Source: Pseudomonas chlororaphis subsp. piscium
Lineage (GTDB): Bacteria > Pseudomonadota > Gammaproteobacteria > Pseudomonadales > Pseudomonadaceae
Direction: 5' to 3'
DNA length: 64,000 bases
NCBI RefSeq assembly: GCF_003850345.1
Contig: NZ_CP027707.1
Coordinates: forward strand, 3,782,001 to 3,846,000
Position 1 is the first letter of the stretch; the number at the start of each line of letters is the position of its first letter. A model generated the notes under the pieces. That model had not been told where the DNA came from and did no database searches. It saw only the letters and a program-made list of their open reading frames with translations. Position numbers and translations under genes: made by a program. Of this stretch, positions 28,043-37,857 are shown in pieces.

Positions 28043-29107
28043 ATGAGCCAATGGCCTGACACCCGTATTCTCGACCTGCTGGGCATCGAATTGCCGATCA
28101 TCCAGGCCCCCATGGCCGGCGCGACCACTACTGCCATGGTGATCGCCGCCGCCCAGGCCGGCGGCCTGGGCTCCCTGCCCTGCGCCATGCTCAGCCCCGA
28201 GCAGATTCGCCAGGAAGTGCAGAGCATTCGCCAGGCGACCCGCGCGCCGCTGAACCTGAATTTTTTCTGCCACCAGAACCCGACACCCGATCCGGAACGG
28301 GAAACCCGCTGGAAAAACGCCCTGGAACCCTACTACCGCGAACTCGGCGCCGACTTCGATGCGCCAACTCCGGTCAGCAGCCGCGCGCCCTTCGACGCCC
28401 TCAGTTGCGAGCTGGTGGAGGAGTTGCACCCGGAAATCGTCAGCTTTCACTTCGGCCTGCCGGAGCCGGCCCTGCTCGCGCGGGTCAAGGCCACCGGGGC
28501 GAAGGTGCTGTCGTCGGCGAGCACCGTCGATGAAGCGATCTGGCTGGAACAGCGCGGCTGTGACGCGATCATCGCCATGGGTTACGAGGCCGGTGGCCAT
28601 CGGGCGATTTTCCTCAGCGAGGACCTCAACAGCCAGGTCGGCACCATGGCCCTGGTGCCGCAGATCGTCGATGCGGTGCAGGTGCCGGTGATCGCCGCCG
28701 GCGGGATCGGCGACGCCCGCGGCATAGTCGCCGCCTTCGCCCTCGGCGCCTCGGCGGTGCAACTGGGCACCGCCTACCTGTTCACCCCGGAAGCCAAGGT
28801 CAGTGCCGCCCACCACCATGCCCTGCGCAGCGCCAAGGAAAGCGAAACCGCCCTGACCAACCTGTTCACCGGACGCCCGGCGCGGGGCATCGTCAACCGG
28901 GTGATGCGCGAGATCGGCCCAATCAGCCCGCTGGCCCCGGCCTTTCCTCTGGCGGGCGGTGCGCTGATGCCGCTGCGCGCCAAGGACGACGCCGACTTCG
29001 CCAGCCTCTGGGCCGGTCAGGCCCTGCGCCTGGGGCTTGAGCTGTCGGCCTTCGAGCTGACCCGCACGCTGGCCGAGCAAGCCCTGGCCAAGCTCAACAG
29101 AGGCTAA
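28043..29107 (+). CDS. Nitronate monooxygenase family flavoprotein
   Basis: 354-aa FMN-dependent TIM-barrel enzyme. Family marks: IELPIIQAPMAGATT at the N-terminus, GYEAGGHR (catalytic His region), AAGGIGDARG and LGTAYLF for phosphate binding. It oxidises alkyl nitronates such as propionate 3-nitronate; some relatives are NADH:quinone reductases. The ATG at 28043 has GGAGA upstream. Confidence 0.9.
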   Translation: MSQWPDTRILDLLGIELPIIQAPMAGATTTAMVIAAAQAGGLGSLPCAMLSPEQIRQEVQSIRQATRAPLNLNFFCHQNPTPDPERETRWKNALEPYYRELGADFDAPTPVSSRAPFDALSCELVEELHPEIVSFHFGLPEPALLARVKATGAKVLSSASTVDEAIWLEQRGCDAIIAMGYEAGGHRAIFLSEDLNSQVGTMALVPQIVDAVQVPVIAAGGIGDARGIVAAFALGASAVQLGTAYLFTPEAKVSAAHHHALRSAKESETALTNLFTGRPARGIVNRVMREIGPISPLAPAFPLAGGALMPLRAKDDADFASLWAGQALRLGLELSAFELTRTLAEQALAKLNRG

Positions 29108-29183
29108 AAGCCCCAGGGCCGCGACCTCGTTCGCGGCCCGCTTCCCACTCCAGTTCCTGCCACAGTTCCGTTCGCTGGCGATT

Positions 29184-30048
<865 letters not shown>

Positions 30049-30729
30049 ATGCCGCTATCGAGTGCCGACTTTTCCGCCATCTGGCTGACCCTGCAACTGG
30101 CGTCGCTGACGACCCTGATCCTGCTGATCGTCGGTACGCCGATTGCGTTATGGCTGTCGCGCACTCGCTCGTGGCTGCGGGGGCCGATCGGCGCCATCGT
30201 CGCCCTGCCCCTGGTCCTGCCGCCGACGGTGATCGGCTTCTACCTGCTGCTCGCCCTCGGCCCCAACGGTTACATCGGCCAGCTCACCCAGGCCCTCGGC
30301 CTGGGTACCCTGACCTTCAGTTTCAGCGGCCTGGTGATCGGCTCGGTGATCTATTCCATGCCCTTTGTGGTGCAGCCGCTGCAGAACGCCTTTACCGCGA
30401 TCGGCACCCGTCCACTGGAAGTGGCGGCGACCTTGCGCGCCAATCCCTGGGCCACCTTCTTCAGCGTGATCCTGCCGCTGGCCAGGCCGGGCTTCATCAC
30501 CGCGGCCATCCTCGGGTTCGCCCACACCGTCGGCGAGTTCGGCGTGGTGCTGATGATCGGCGGCAATATTCCCGAGAAGACCCGAGTGGTCTCGGTGCAG
30601 ATCTACGACCACGTCGAAGCCCTGGAATACGCCCAGGCCCACTGGCTGGCCGCCGCCATGCTGGTGTTCTCGTTCCTGGTGTTGCTGGCGCTGTACTCCA
30701 GCCGCAAAACCCGCGCTGGCTGGAGTTGA
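30049..30729 (+). CDS. modB: Molybdate ABC transporter permease
   Basis: 226 aa, five to six membrane helices. The EAA loop ([20 protein letters not shown]) couples to ModC. The ATG directly follows the modA TAA, so translation is coupled. Confidence 0.96.
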   Translation: MPLSSADFSAIWLTLQLASLTTLILLIVGTPIALWLSRTRSWLRGPIGAIVALPLVLPPTVIGFYLLLALGPNGYIGQLTQALGLGTLTFSFSGLVIGSVIYSMPFVVQPLQNAFTAIGTRPLEVAATLRANPWATFFSVILPLARPGFITAAILGFAHTVGEFGVVLMIGGNIPEKTRVVSVQIYDHVEALEYAQAHWLAAAMLVFSFLVLLALYSSRKTRAGWS

Positions 30730-30732
30730 GTC

Positions 30733-31821
30733 GTGAGTGCATCGATCCATGTGCGCCTCAAGCGCAGTTACAAAGCCTTCGACCTCGATCTCGACCTGGA
30801 GCTGCCAGGCCGCGGCGTCACCGCCTTGTACGGGCACTCCGGTTCCGGCAAGACCACCTGCCTGCGTTGCATCGCCGGCCTGGAGCAGGCCGAACAGGGC
30901 CTGGTGCGGATCAACGACGAGGTCTGGCAGGACAGCGAACGTCAGCTGTTTATGCCACCGCACAAACGCTCCCTGGGTTATGTGTTTCAGGAAGCCAGCC
31001 TGTTCGCCCACCTCTCGGTGCAGGCTAATCTGGAGTTCGGTCTCAAGCGCATCCCCCGCGCGCAACGCCGTGTGGACATGGCCCAGGCCACCGAGCTGCT
31101 GGGCATCGGCCACCTGCTGCAACGCCATCCGCACAACCTGTCCGGCGGCGAGCGCCAGCGCATCGGCATTGCCCGCGCGCTGCTCACCAGCCCGCGGCTG
31201 CTGCTGATGGACGAGCCCTTGGCGGCCCTCGACAGCAAACGCAAAAGCGAGATCCTGCCGTACCTCGAACGCCTGCATGACGAGCTGGAGATCCCGGTGC
31301 TGTACGTCAGCCATTCCCAGGATGAAGTGGCGCGCCTGGCCGACCATATCGTGCTGCTGGAAAACGGCCGCGCCCTGGCCAGCGGGCCGATCGGCGAAAC
31401 CCTGGCCCGTCTCGATCTGCCCCTGGCCCTGGGCGACGACGCCGGGGTGGTGATCGAAGGCCAGGTCACCCACTACGACGCCGGCTACCAGTTGCTCGCC
31501 CTGCAACTGCCCGGCAGCCAGTTGCGGGTACGGGTCGCCCATGCCCCGATGGCCATCGGCAAACACCTGCGCTTCAAGGTCCAGGCGCGGGACGTCAGCC
31601 TCAGCCTGCAGGCCGGCGAACACAGCAGCATCCTCAACCGCCTGCCGGTAACGGTCAGCGGTGAAATCCCCGCCGACAACACCGCCCATGTCCTGGTACG
31701 CCTGGATGTCGCCGGCAACCCGCTGCTGGCGCGGATCACCCGCTATTCCCGCGACCAGCTGGAACTGCATCCGGGCCAGCAACTCTGGGCGCAGATCAAG
31801 GCGGTGGCCGTGCTCGCCTGA
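30733..31821 (+). CDS. modC: Molybdate ABC transporter ATP-binding protein
   Basis: 362 aa, GTG start 3 bp after the modB stop. Walker [10 protein letters not shown] (34-42), Q-loop VFQEASLF, signature LSGGERQR, Walker [13 protein letters not shown], switch His (SHSQDE), then a C-terminal TOBE domain (about 295-360) that binds molybdate. Energises ModB. Confidence 0.97.
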   Translation: MSASIHVRLKRSYKAFDLDLDLELPGRGVTALYGHSGSGKTTCLRCIAGLEQAEQGLVRINDEVWQDSERQLFMPPHKRSLGYVFQEASLFAHLSVQANLEFGLKRIPRAQRRVDMAQATELLGIGHLLQRHPHNLSGGERQRIGIARALLTSPRLLLMDEPLAALDSKRKSEILPYLERLHDELEIPVLYVSHSQDEVARLADHIVLLENGRALASGPIGETLARLDLPLALGDDAGVVIEGQVTHYDAGYQLLALQLPGSQLRVRVAHAPMAIGKHLRFKVQARDVSLSLQAGEHSSILNRLPVTVSGEIPADNTAHVLVRLDVAGNPLLARITRYSRDQLELHPGQQLWAQIKAVAVLA

Positions 31822-31845
31822 GCCGCGCGCCGGGCGCAAGCGTTT

Positions 31846-31910
31846 CTCGCGAGCAAGCTCGCTCCTACAAGGGCGAGCATTGGATCTGTAGGAGCGAGCT
31901 TGCTCGCGAT
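31846..31910. repeat. REP pair (BIME) after modC
   Basis: CTCGCGAGCAAGCTCGCTCC at 31846 and the inverse GGAGCGAGCTTGCTCGCGAT ending at 31910, only 17 bp apart. Confidence 0.92.
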
Positions 31911-32075
31911 AGCCGCGCCGCGGGTTGTCATCCGGCCCACCCGCGCGTTAGGCTAGCCGCCCTTCCCCGTCATCGGACGATTGCCGACGTGAACAACTAA
32001 GCCTTCCAAAAATGTATTCGCGACAAGCCGCCTTGCAGCGCTTGTTGGCCTTTTCGACATTTTCCGGAGGTGCTG

Positions 32076-33716
32076 ATGACTCGCGTCACACGGCTGCCCG
32101 CGCTGGTTTCCCTGAACCAGCTGACATTCCAGTTCGCCCATGGCGAAACCCTGTTCGATTCACTCGACCTGACATTCGATGCCTTGCCCACCGGCATAGT
32201 CGGACGTAACGGCACCGGCAAGAGCCTGCTCGCGCGCCTGATCGCCGGCGAGCTTTCACCGTCCTCGGGCAGCGTCACGCGTTTTGCCCGCGTGGCCTAT
32301 GTCGCCCAGGAACATCTGGCGCAGGAGGGCCAGAGCGTCGCCCAGATTGCCGGCATCGCTGAGGCCCTGGCCGCCCTCGCTCGCCTCGCCATGGGCCAGG
32401 CCTCGATAACCGACCTGGCGCAGGTGGACGAGCGCTGGGACCTTGGCGAACGCCTGCGCCGCCTACTGGACGAGGCCGGTCTCGACACAGTCGGCCTCGA
32501 CGATCCGGCCGCCAGCCTCAGCGGCGGGCAACGGGCACGTATCGCGGTGATCGGCGCCCTGCTCAGCGATGCCGAACTGCTGATACTCGACGAGCCCAGC
32601 AACCACCTCGACGAACCCGGTCGCCAGTGGCTGCTGACGCAGCTTCAACAGTGGCGCGGCGGACTGCTGCTGATCAGCCATGACCGTCAGCTACTGGCGC
32701 AGATGCAGCGCATCGTCGAACTCACGCCTCAGGGCGCGCGAGTCTACGGCGGCAACTACGCGGCGTTCCGCACCCAGCGTGAAGCCGAGCACGGCGCGGC
32801 GCGGGCCGCCCTGGAACACGCCCGCACCGAGCGCAGCCGCGAACAGAAGCGCCTGCAACGCGAGCACGACACCATCCAGCGCCATGCCGCCGGTGCCCGG
32901 CGTTATGCCGACACCGCCAACATCGCCAGCTTCGAACGGATGAAGATAAAGGGCGCCGCGCGGGACATCATGGGCCAGGTGCGCAACCGCCAGCAGGGCC
33001 ACAAGAACAACCTCGATCAACAGGTCCGCGACGCCTATGCGCGGGTGGTGCCGGAGGCGCCGACCCTGGTGACGTTGCCTGGCACCGCGGTGCCCCAGGG
33101 GCAACAGGTGTTCTGCCTGACGCGAGCGCAATTGCCCTGGCTGCCGCCCGAGGCCGCCTCCAGCTACCTCGACCTGACCGTCACCGGGCCCATGCGCATC
33201 GCGGTCAGCGGGCCCAATGGCTGCGGAAAATCCACGCTGCTGAAGATGCTGGCCGGCGAGGCCCAGCCCTTGAGCGGCCAGTGCCAGGTGCGGCTGGCCA
33301 GCGCCTGCCTTGACCAGCGCCTGTCGCTGCTCGATCCCGAGCGTTCGATCCTCGACCACCTGGGAGCCCTTGACCGACCACTGCAAGAAGGCCTGCTGCG
33401 CAGCCGCCTGGCCTGGCTGCAACTGGACGCCCAGCGCGTGACCCAGCCCTGTGGCCGGCTCAGCGGCGGCGAACGCCTCAAGGCCGCGCTGGCGATTGCC
33501 CTGTGGCGCGACACGCCAGCCAAGCTGCTGCTCCTGGACGAGCCGACCAACCACCTGGACCTGGAATCGGTGGAAGCCTTCGAAAGCGCCCTGCGCGATT
33601 TCCCCGGCGCGATGCTGGTGGTGTCCCACGACCGCGAGTTCCTCGCCGCCATGGCGCCCAGCCACCGGCTGCAATGGACGGCAGCGGGCTGGAGACTGGA
33701 CGAGGCCGACCAATGA
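32076..33716 (+). CDS. ABC-F family ATPase
   Basis: 546 aa, two ATP-binding cassettes and no membrane domain. Cassette 1: Walker A GRNGTGKS, signature LSGGQRAR, Walker B LLILDEPSNHLD. A long basic linker (about 235-300) follows. Cassette 2: GPNGCGKST, LSGGERLKAA, LLLLDEPTNHLD. ABC-F proteins act on the ribosome, in translation stress or antibiotic protection; this one is closest in layout to Uup/YheS-like housekeeping types. GGAGG precedes the ATG at 32076 by 5 nt. Confidence 0.93.
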   Translation: MTRVTRLPALVSLNQLTFQFAHGETLFDSLDLTFDALPTGIVGRNGTGKSLLARLIAGELSPSSGSVTRFARVAYVAQEHLAQEGQSVAQIAGIAEALAALARLAMGQASITDLAQVDERWDLGERLRRLLDEAGLDTVGLDDPAASLSGGQRARIAVIGALLSDAELLILDEPSNHLDEPGRQWLLTQLQQWRGGLLLISHDRQLLAQMQRIVELTPQGARVYGGNYAAFRTQREAEHGAARAALEHARTERSREQKRLQREHDTIQRHAAGARRYADTANIASFERMKIKGAARDIMGQVRNRQQGHKNNLDQQVRDAYARVVPEAPTLVTLPGTAVPQGQQVFCLTRAQLPWLPPEAASSYLDLTVTGPMRIAVSGPNGCGKSTLLKMLAGEAQPLSGQCQVRLASACLDQRLSLLDPERSILDHLGALDRPLQEGLLRSRLAWLQLDAQRVTQPCGRLSGGERLKAALAIALWRDTPAKLLLLDEPTNHLDLESVEAFESALRDFPGAMLVVSHDREFLAAMAPSHRLQWTAAGWRLDEADQ

Positions 33717-33786
33717 ACAGGCTTTTGCGCGAATTTCCGAGTTGCTTCTATAGTTGCTCTGAGCAGCTATCAACCAGGGAAGCGCC

Positions 33787-33996
33787 ATGGAAGACATTTT
33801 TGTCGTAAAGCGCTGCAACAAGATCATCATTCAGGGTCGACGCGCCGGGGAAACCGCCCACGGCGCGCCGATCGCCGCCCACTGGTACCGCATCGCCGAC
33901 ACCCGCACCGACGGCTTCATCGGCGATGGCTACGACCTGGAAGAGGACGCCGTGCGCGAGTGCCGCCGGCTCAACGCCGCCAGCCGCCGCGCCTGA
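33787..33996 (+). CDS. Small 69-aa hypothetical protein
   Basis: Starts MEDIFVVKRCNKIIIQGRRA and has WYRIADTRTDGFIGDGYDLE. Soluble, compact, GGGAAG upstream of the ATG, 70 bp after the ABC-F gene. No family recognised. Confidence 0.7.
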   Translation: MEDIFVVKRCNKIIIQGRRAGETAHGAPIAAHWYRIADTRTDGFIGDGYDLEEDAVRECRRLNAASRRA

Positions 33997-34036
33997 AACC
34001 CTGGACAATCGGGTGGTGCAGCCACTCGCCGACAAT

Positions 34037-34140
34037 GATGAAATTTCTTTCACTGTGAACCCGCCAAGGCTTCGCTAAAGTGGCTCACGCTTATTGAAGA
34101 CTCCCGACTGGCCCACCGCTCCCCCGGTGGGTCTTTTTTA
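34037..34140 (+). ncRNA. Candidate small RNA A, paralogue of block at 36481
   Basis: An intergenic block of about 100 nt. It begins with a 22-nt stretch (34037-34058, core AAATTTCTTTCACTGTGA) that is identical at 36481-36502, and ends in a terminator hairpin CCCACCG / CGGTGGG (34112-34131) with T6. No reading frame fits. The shared 5' element plus own terminator in both copies suggests related sRNAs, or a shared promoter element with short transcripts. Confidence 0.5.
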
Positions 34141-34189
34141 TGGGCGATCGCCAAGGGCCGGACGACGACTTGGCAGGTCATGCCGGGCA

Positions 34190-34217
34190 TAAAAAAGCCC
34201 CGCACAGGGGCGGGGCT
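34190..34217 (-). terminator. Terminator of the ybjQ-like gene
   Basis: AGCCCCG / CGGGGCT hairpin (34196-34217) with T6 on the minus strand. Confidence 0.85.
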
Positions 34218-34240
34218 GCAGGACGCGGGCAAGACGTCGG

Positions 34241-34561
34241 TTACTTGAGCCTGACAGCGGTGCCGGTGACAAAAACCACCACCATGCCGCCACGGCCGCT
34301 GGGCATGCTGATCTCGTAGTCCAGGCCGATCACCGCATCCGCGCGAATATCGCGGGCACGTTCCTTGATCTCGTCGGTCGCCTGCACCCGGGCTTCTTTC
34401 AGCGCCCGCTCCAGGGTCTGGGAACGCCCACCGAAAAAGTCGCGCATCCCGGCGAAGACATCACGTACGACGTTGATCCCCTGCACGGACTCGGCGCTCA
34501 CGATATCCAGGTACTCGGCGATTTCTCGCCCCGCGATCGCGTGGGTGGTAGTGATAATCAC
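34241..34561 (-). CDS. YbjQ/UPF0145 family protein
   Basis: 106-aa homopentamer-forming family of unknown function (IITTTHAIAGREIAEYLDIV; RADAVIGLDYEISMPSGRGG). The start is GTG at 34561 because AAGGAGA sits just upstream. Heavy-metal binding has been suggested for the family but is unproven. Confidence 0.87.
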   Translation of the reverse strand: MIITTTHAIAGREIAEYLDIVSAESVQGINVVRDVFAGMRDFFGGRSQTLERALKEARVQATDEIKERARDIRADAVIGLDYEISMPSGRGGMVVVFVTGTAVRLK

Positions 34562-34759
34562 GGCATTCTCCTTTGACCGGCGCGACCGCGTCCTGAACCC
34601 GGGCGTGGTCGCAAAAAAACGCGATGGTAACAGACCCTCTGCGCAGCATGCCGCGCGAGGTTGCCGCATCGGCCGGCAAGGTAATGCCAAGGGCGAGCCT
34701 GTCCGTGATTAAATCCGCCAGCGGATGGCCGCAGATCCTTTCTCAATTGGAGTATTCAC

Positions 34760-35086
34760 ATGGACGTCATTCAGTCGCGAGCCCCCGATCAATGCGCAGG
34801 CATGGAGGACATCCGCCGCGAAATCGATCGCCTCGACCAGGCTGTCATCCAGCTGCTGGGCGAACGTTTCCGCTACGTCATGGCCGCATCGAAATTCAAG
34901 ACCTCGGAAACCGCCGTGCGGGCTCCCGAGCGTTTTCGCGCCATGCTCCTGCAACGCCGGGAATGGGCCCAGGCCGAGGGGTTGAGCGCCGACGCCATCG
35001 AAAAGCTCTACAGCGACCTGGTGCAACACTTCATCGCAGAGGAGCTCAAGGGCTGGAAGTCCGCCCAGGCCCAGTCGCCGGCCTGA
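34760..35086 (+). CDS. PchB-like chorismate mutase type II / isochorismate lyase
   Basis: 108-aa all-helical AroQ-fold protein. DQCAGMEDIRREIDRLDQAV and RFRYVMAASKFKTSE closely follow P. aeruginosa PchB (isochorismate-pyruvate lyase making salicylate), including the active-site Arg and Lys positions. It stands alone, without isochorismate synthase or pyochelin genes nearby, so a chorismate mutase role or salicylate supply is open. GGAG upstream. Confidence 0.82.
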   Translation: MDVIQSRAPDQCAGMEDIRREIDRLDQAVIQLLGERFRYVMAASKFKTSETAVRAPERFRAMLLQRREWAQAEGLSADAIEKLYSDLVQHFIAEELKGWKSAQAQSPA

Positions 35087-35095
35087 GGGCAAAAG

Positions 35096-35132
35096 AAAAC
35101 CCGACAGCCAGGGAACAAGCCTGGCTGTCGGG
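35096..35132 (-). terminator. Terminator of the 66-aa gene
   Basis: A perfect 13-bp stem, CCCGACAGCCAGG / CCTGGCTGTCGGG, with a T-rich run on the minus strand. It lies between the PchB-like and convergent 66-aa genes. Confidence 0.88.
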
Positions 35133-35149
35133 CAGGGTCGTGGATGGGG

Positions 35150-35350
35150 TTATCGGGTGTTGGCCCCTTGCGCAACCTTCTTGGCCTTCGCCTGGTAGGC
35201 CGGCAAGGCTGCCGCATAGGCCAGGGCCTCCTCCCGGGTACCAAAGGAGCCGAGACGGTCGCCCTTGGTGCAGACCCGCCAGGGGCCGCTGTTGACGCTG
35301 ACCACGTCATAGCCGTTCATGTGCATCTTGTTCAGCATTGGAACGCTCAT
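35150..35350 (-). CDS. Small 66-aa hypothetical protein
   Basis: Starts MSVPMLNKMHMNGYDVVSVN and has a GPWRVCTKGDRLGSFGTREE segment that looks like a small SPOR/DUF2188-type fold. A strong GGGAGGTGA lies 5 nt before the ATG at 35350; a GTG two codons earlier lies inside that site. Ends in Lys-rich tail. Function unknown. Confidence 0.72.
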   Translation of the reverse strand: MSVPMLNKMHMNGYDVVSVNSGPWRVCTKGDRLGSFGTREEALAYAAALPAYQAKAKKVAQGANTR

Positions 35351-35464
35351 AATCACCTCCCTTTCGGTAGAGATCGTCCGAGGTTGTCGCGAACACCTTA
35401 CACCCGGTCCGCGCGGGCGTGGGTTCCATCCATCGCTACAAGGCCGGAGTGCCCTGCCCGTGTT

Positions 35465-35668
35465 TCACTTGGGCTTGAGGTTCCCCAGGGGGTCATACGC
35501 CCGGGACTTGGGGTCTTTCTCCGGTTTGTTATCCCTGGGCGCTCTCGCCGGACCTATGGGGTCCACCTGCGGATCAGCCAGGTCCGGAGAGTCAGGGTCG
35601 AAGCCCAGTTCGTCCTTGCCGGAGGCATGCTCGGATGAACGCGGGCCTGTGGGCCTGTTCGTATTCAT
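35465..35668 (-). CDS. DUF6021-like disordered small protein
   Basis: 67 aa, very rich in Pro, Asp and Lys (ELGFDPDSPDLADPQVDPIG; YDPLGNLKPK), predicted unstructured. It fits the remembered Pseudomonas DUF6021 pattern. GGGAGG upstream of the ATG. Confidence 0.7.
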   Translation of the reverse strand: MNTNRPTGPRSSEHASGKDELGFDPDSPDLADPQVDPIGPARAPRDNKPEKDPKSRAYDPLGNLKPK

Positions 35669-36075
35669 GGATACCTCCCGACCAGGATGGAATGTTCTTT
35701 CAATAAGAGGGCCATTCCGGTGCGGGGTGCAAAACAGCTGACGAATGGCAATCGATCAAGCGGTCTTTTTCCACCGCGCTTATGGCGTTTTGGAAGGTCT
35801 GCCAGAGCTGAATCATGAGCTGCGTTATCAGCCCGCAGCGAGGCCTGCGTTTCGTCGCCCTGTCGTTGCTAGGGCCACAGCGCAAGCGCACACTGGCCCC
35901 AGCTGACGGATCAGCTCCCCCTCTGCAAAAAGCCCGCCCATGCGGGCTTTTTGTCTATCCGCCCTCCCTTCGTCCCATCCTTGGCGAATACTGCTCGTCG
36001 CCCTCGTCGCTCGGCTTTACTTCAACTGATGCACCCAGGCGTCTCTTCACGGCACCTACCATCGGGAGCCCTGCC
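35669..36075. other. Gap without supported gene; orphan terminator at 35927-35952
   Basis: 407 bp. The only clear element is a symmetrical hairpin AGCCCGC / GCGGGCT (35931-35948) flanked by A4 and T5, able to stop both strands. No gene on the plus strand lies within 800 bp upstream of it, so it may end a small transcript from this gap. The short frame at 35700-35891 (minus) has no start site support. Confidence 0.5.
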
Positions 36076-36435
36076 ATGAACAAAATCCTTATCGTCATGC
36101 TCACCCTGCTGTCAGCTGTCGCCGGTTGCACCAGCGACTCCCACGTCTACCGCAATCAACCGCTGGTGGCGAAGGTCGAGACCGGCATGACCCAGGAACA
36201 AGTCCGACAGATCGGCGGCGAACCCTTGTCCGTCACCCCGCGCACCGTGGAACTCGGGACCTGCTTCGACTATGTGTTGACCCAGGCCGGCCATAAACAG
36301 CCGTTCAATGTCAGCTTCGACGGCAACGGCAAAGTCGATCACACCAGCTTCCTCACCTGCGCCGAGTGGAGCCACGCCCAGCAAAAAGCCAGGGCTCCAG
36401 GCAGCGGCACGGGGGATATGGGTGGCGGTTATTGA
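36076..36435 (+). CDS. osmE: OsmE-like osmotically inducible lipoprotein
   Basis: 119 aa: lipobox VAGC (Cys18) after MNKILIVMLTLLSAVAGC, then an SmpA/OmlA-type domain (KVETGMTQEQVRQIGGEP) and a TCFDYVL ... LTCAEWSH pair of cysteines as in E. coli OsmE. The tail GSGTGDMGGGY is extra. An outer-membrane-anchored stress protein, expected to be RpoS/osmo-regulated. Confidence 0.9.
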   Translation: MNKILIVMLTLLSAVAGCTSDSHVYRNQPLVAKVETGMTQEQVRQIGGEPLSVTPRTVELGTCFDYVLTQAGHKQPFNVSFDGNGKVDHTSFLTCAEWSHAQQKARAPGSGTGDMGGGY

Positions 36436-36480
36436 GCGGAGCTGGCCAGAGTCGACGGCGATTGCGGGTGGGTACGGCCA

Positions 36481-36574
36481 GATGAAATTTCTTTCACTGT
36501 GAGCCGAGCGCCAGGCGGGTAAATTTCACCCTGCTCATTCAACTATTGGCCCGCTCCCCGCGGGCTTTTTTTTG
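36481..36574 (+). ncRNA. Candidate small RNA B, paralogue of block at 34037
   Basis: Starts with the same 22-nt stretch as block A (36481-36502) and ends in GCCCGC / GCGGGC (36549-36565) followed by T8. The spacing from motif to terminator is nearly the same (about 93 versus 103 nt) while the middle differs. It follows osmE by 45 bp but carries its own 5' motif. Confidence 0.5.
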
Positions 36575-36651
36575 CCTTGCTGGAGCCCGTTAGGAAGGAG
36601 CCCAAAGTGGCGTCGGGCGACAAGAAGGATTGCCGAAGGCAAATTTCAGGC

Positions 36652-36688
36652 AAAAAAAAGCCCAAGTAGCTGATGGACACTTGGGGCT
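36652..36688 (-). terminator. Orphan terminator on the minus strand
   Basis: AGCCCAAGT / ACTTGGGGCT stem (one bulge) with T8 on the minus strand. The nearest minus-strand gene (36917) already has its own hairpin at 36854, so this may end a short AT-rich transcript from about 36690-36850. Confidence 0.5.
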
Positions 36689-36853
36689 AAAAATGCATAA
36701 ACCGTGGTAGGTGAACGCGGGGCTATCTTAACGTCCCTGAGAACATGTAACAATATATTTTGAGGTTATTTTTACCCTAAATATCTCCTAAGTCCTTAAA
36801 TAACCACATGTTTTTTCAGGATATGGCCGATTCGTCACCTTGTTGACGCCAGT

Positions 36854-36871
36854 AAAAAAGGGCCGCTGCCC
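36854..36871 (-). terminator. Terminator of the pilin-like gene
   Basis: GGGC / GCCC short hairpin with T6 on the minus strand, 46 bp after the stop at 36917. Stem is short, so moderate support only. Confidence 0.5.
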
Positions 36872-36916
36872 CTCTCTCCGCATTATTGAACGCCTGCGTG
36901 AACCACTTGCCTGCCG

Positions 36917-37429
36917 TCAGGCATAAAGGATCACGCACTCGGCAAACGAGGAAAACTCACCGGCTTCCACAGGCCCGCTGGTGCTGACCAGTCTTGCCGC
37001 GAAGGACAACCTGGAACCCGGTGCCGCCGGGTACTCGACACAGCCTTCGTGCCCCAGCAGCAGAACTTTCCCCTCGCTATCCAGCAGTTGAACGCCAACA
37101 TTGCGTGCGGAGCCAGCCTCTTCATAGTCATTCATCAAGATCACACCATCGCTGGTGATGCCATCAAAGTAGACCTGGACCTTTTTCGCGTCCTTGAGCC
37201 TGTCTTCGTTCAGCTCGATGCTGAAAAGCTGCGGAAAACTGCCACCCGCCTGTAGCGCTTCAAGGCTCAACACCCCCAGCTCGACCACCTGCGCCATACC
37301 ACTGGAACACCGACGTGAAGCTCCAACAGCAACATTCACACCCCGGCCATTATCAGGCTCGATAGTCCACACGGGAGCGGCGACCCTGGCGCGAAAATCG
37401 AAGAACTTACCAACATTTTGAGTAGGCAT
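36917..37429 (-). CDS. Type 1 pilin-like protein without a signal peptide
   Basis: 170 aa. The order FFDFRARVAAPVWTIEPDNG, FSIELNEDRLKDAKKVQVYF, ARNVGVQLLDSEGKVLLLG and a C-terminal LSFAARLVSTSGPVEAGEF ... VILYA follows the type 1 pilin fold. But the N-terminus MPTQNVGKFFDFRARV is not a signal peptide, and AAGGAA before that ATG supports the start. Only two cysteines remain (RRCSSG, EGCVEY) plus one near the end. It may be a degenerate or repurposed pilin. Flanks are AT-rich. Confidence 0.65.
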   Translation of the reverse strand: MPTQNVGKFFDFRARVAAPVWTIEPDNGRGVNVAVGASRRCSSGMAQVVELGVLSLEALQAGGSFPQLFSIELNEDRLKDAKKVQVYFDGITSDGVILMNDYEEAGSARNVGVQLLDSEGKVLLLGHEGCVEYPAAPGSRLSFAARLVSTSGPVEAGEFSSFAECVILYA

Positions 37430-37807
37430 TATTTATTCCTTTAATTGAATGCAAACATGCGATCGGTTCAGTCCGGAGCCGCCACCCAGGCCACTCCTCC
37501 TGCCTGTCGCCATGCGCTTTTCCAATGGGCGAAACGCCGTCGGCTCGACAGTCGGTGTCAGCCGAAAAAGCGCACACGGCGAACGCTGAAACCTTAGAAC
37601 GGCGCCCAATTGGCGTCCCTAAGACACTTCCGAAACACTCCACTCAACTATCAGATCGCGCTGGAATGCTGCCGGACGCTCGGCAAATCACCGCCAAGGC
37701 GGTTATCCGGTATTTGAGCCAACGAAAACAGCAAGGCATCGGAATCGAACCGGCGCCTGGATGCTGGAGGGAATATTGGCGGGAGTACGGGAAGCTGCGT
37801 GTCAGGC
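37430..37807. other. Gap without supported gene
   Basis: About 380 bp between the pilin-like and CigR-like genes. Reading frames present lack ribosome sites and family features. No repeat or RNA gene seen. Confidence 0.5.
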
Positions 37808-37833
37808 AAAAGCCCGGTCTTGCACCGGGCTTT
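37808..37833 (-). terminator. Terminator of the cigR-like gene
   Basis: AAAGCCCGGT-type stem with ACCGGGCTTT and a 5-nt loop, 25 bp after the stop at 37858. Confidence 0.85.
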
Positions 37834-37857
37834 GCTTGCGAGTCGGTCCGGACTGAA

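Noticed and set aside
31846..31910. Closely spaced inverted REP units as an insertion sequence end
   Set aside because: They are standard Pseudomonas REP units in BIME arrangement, with no transposase or target duplication.
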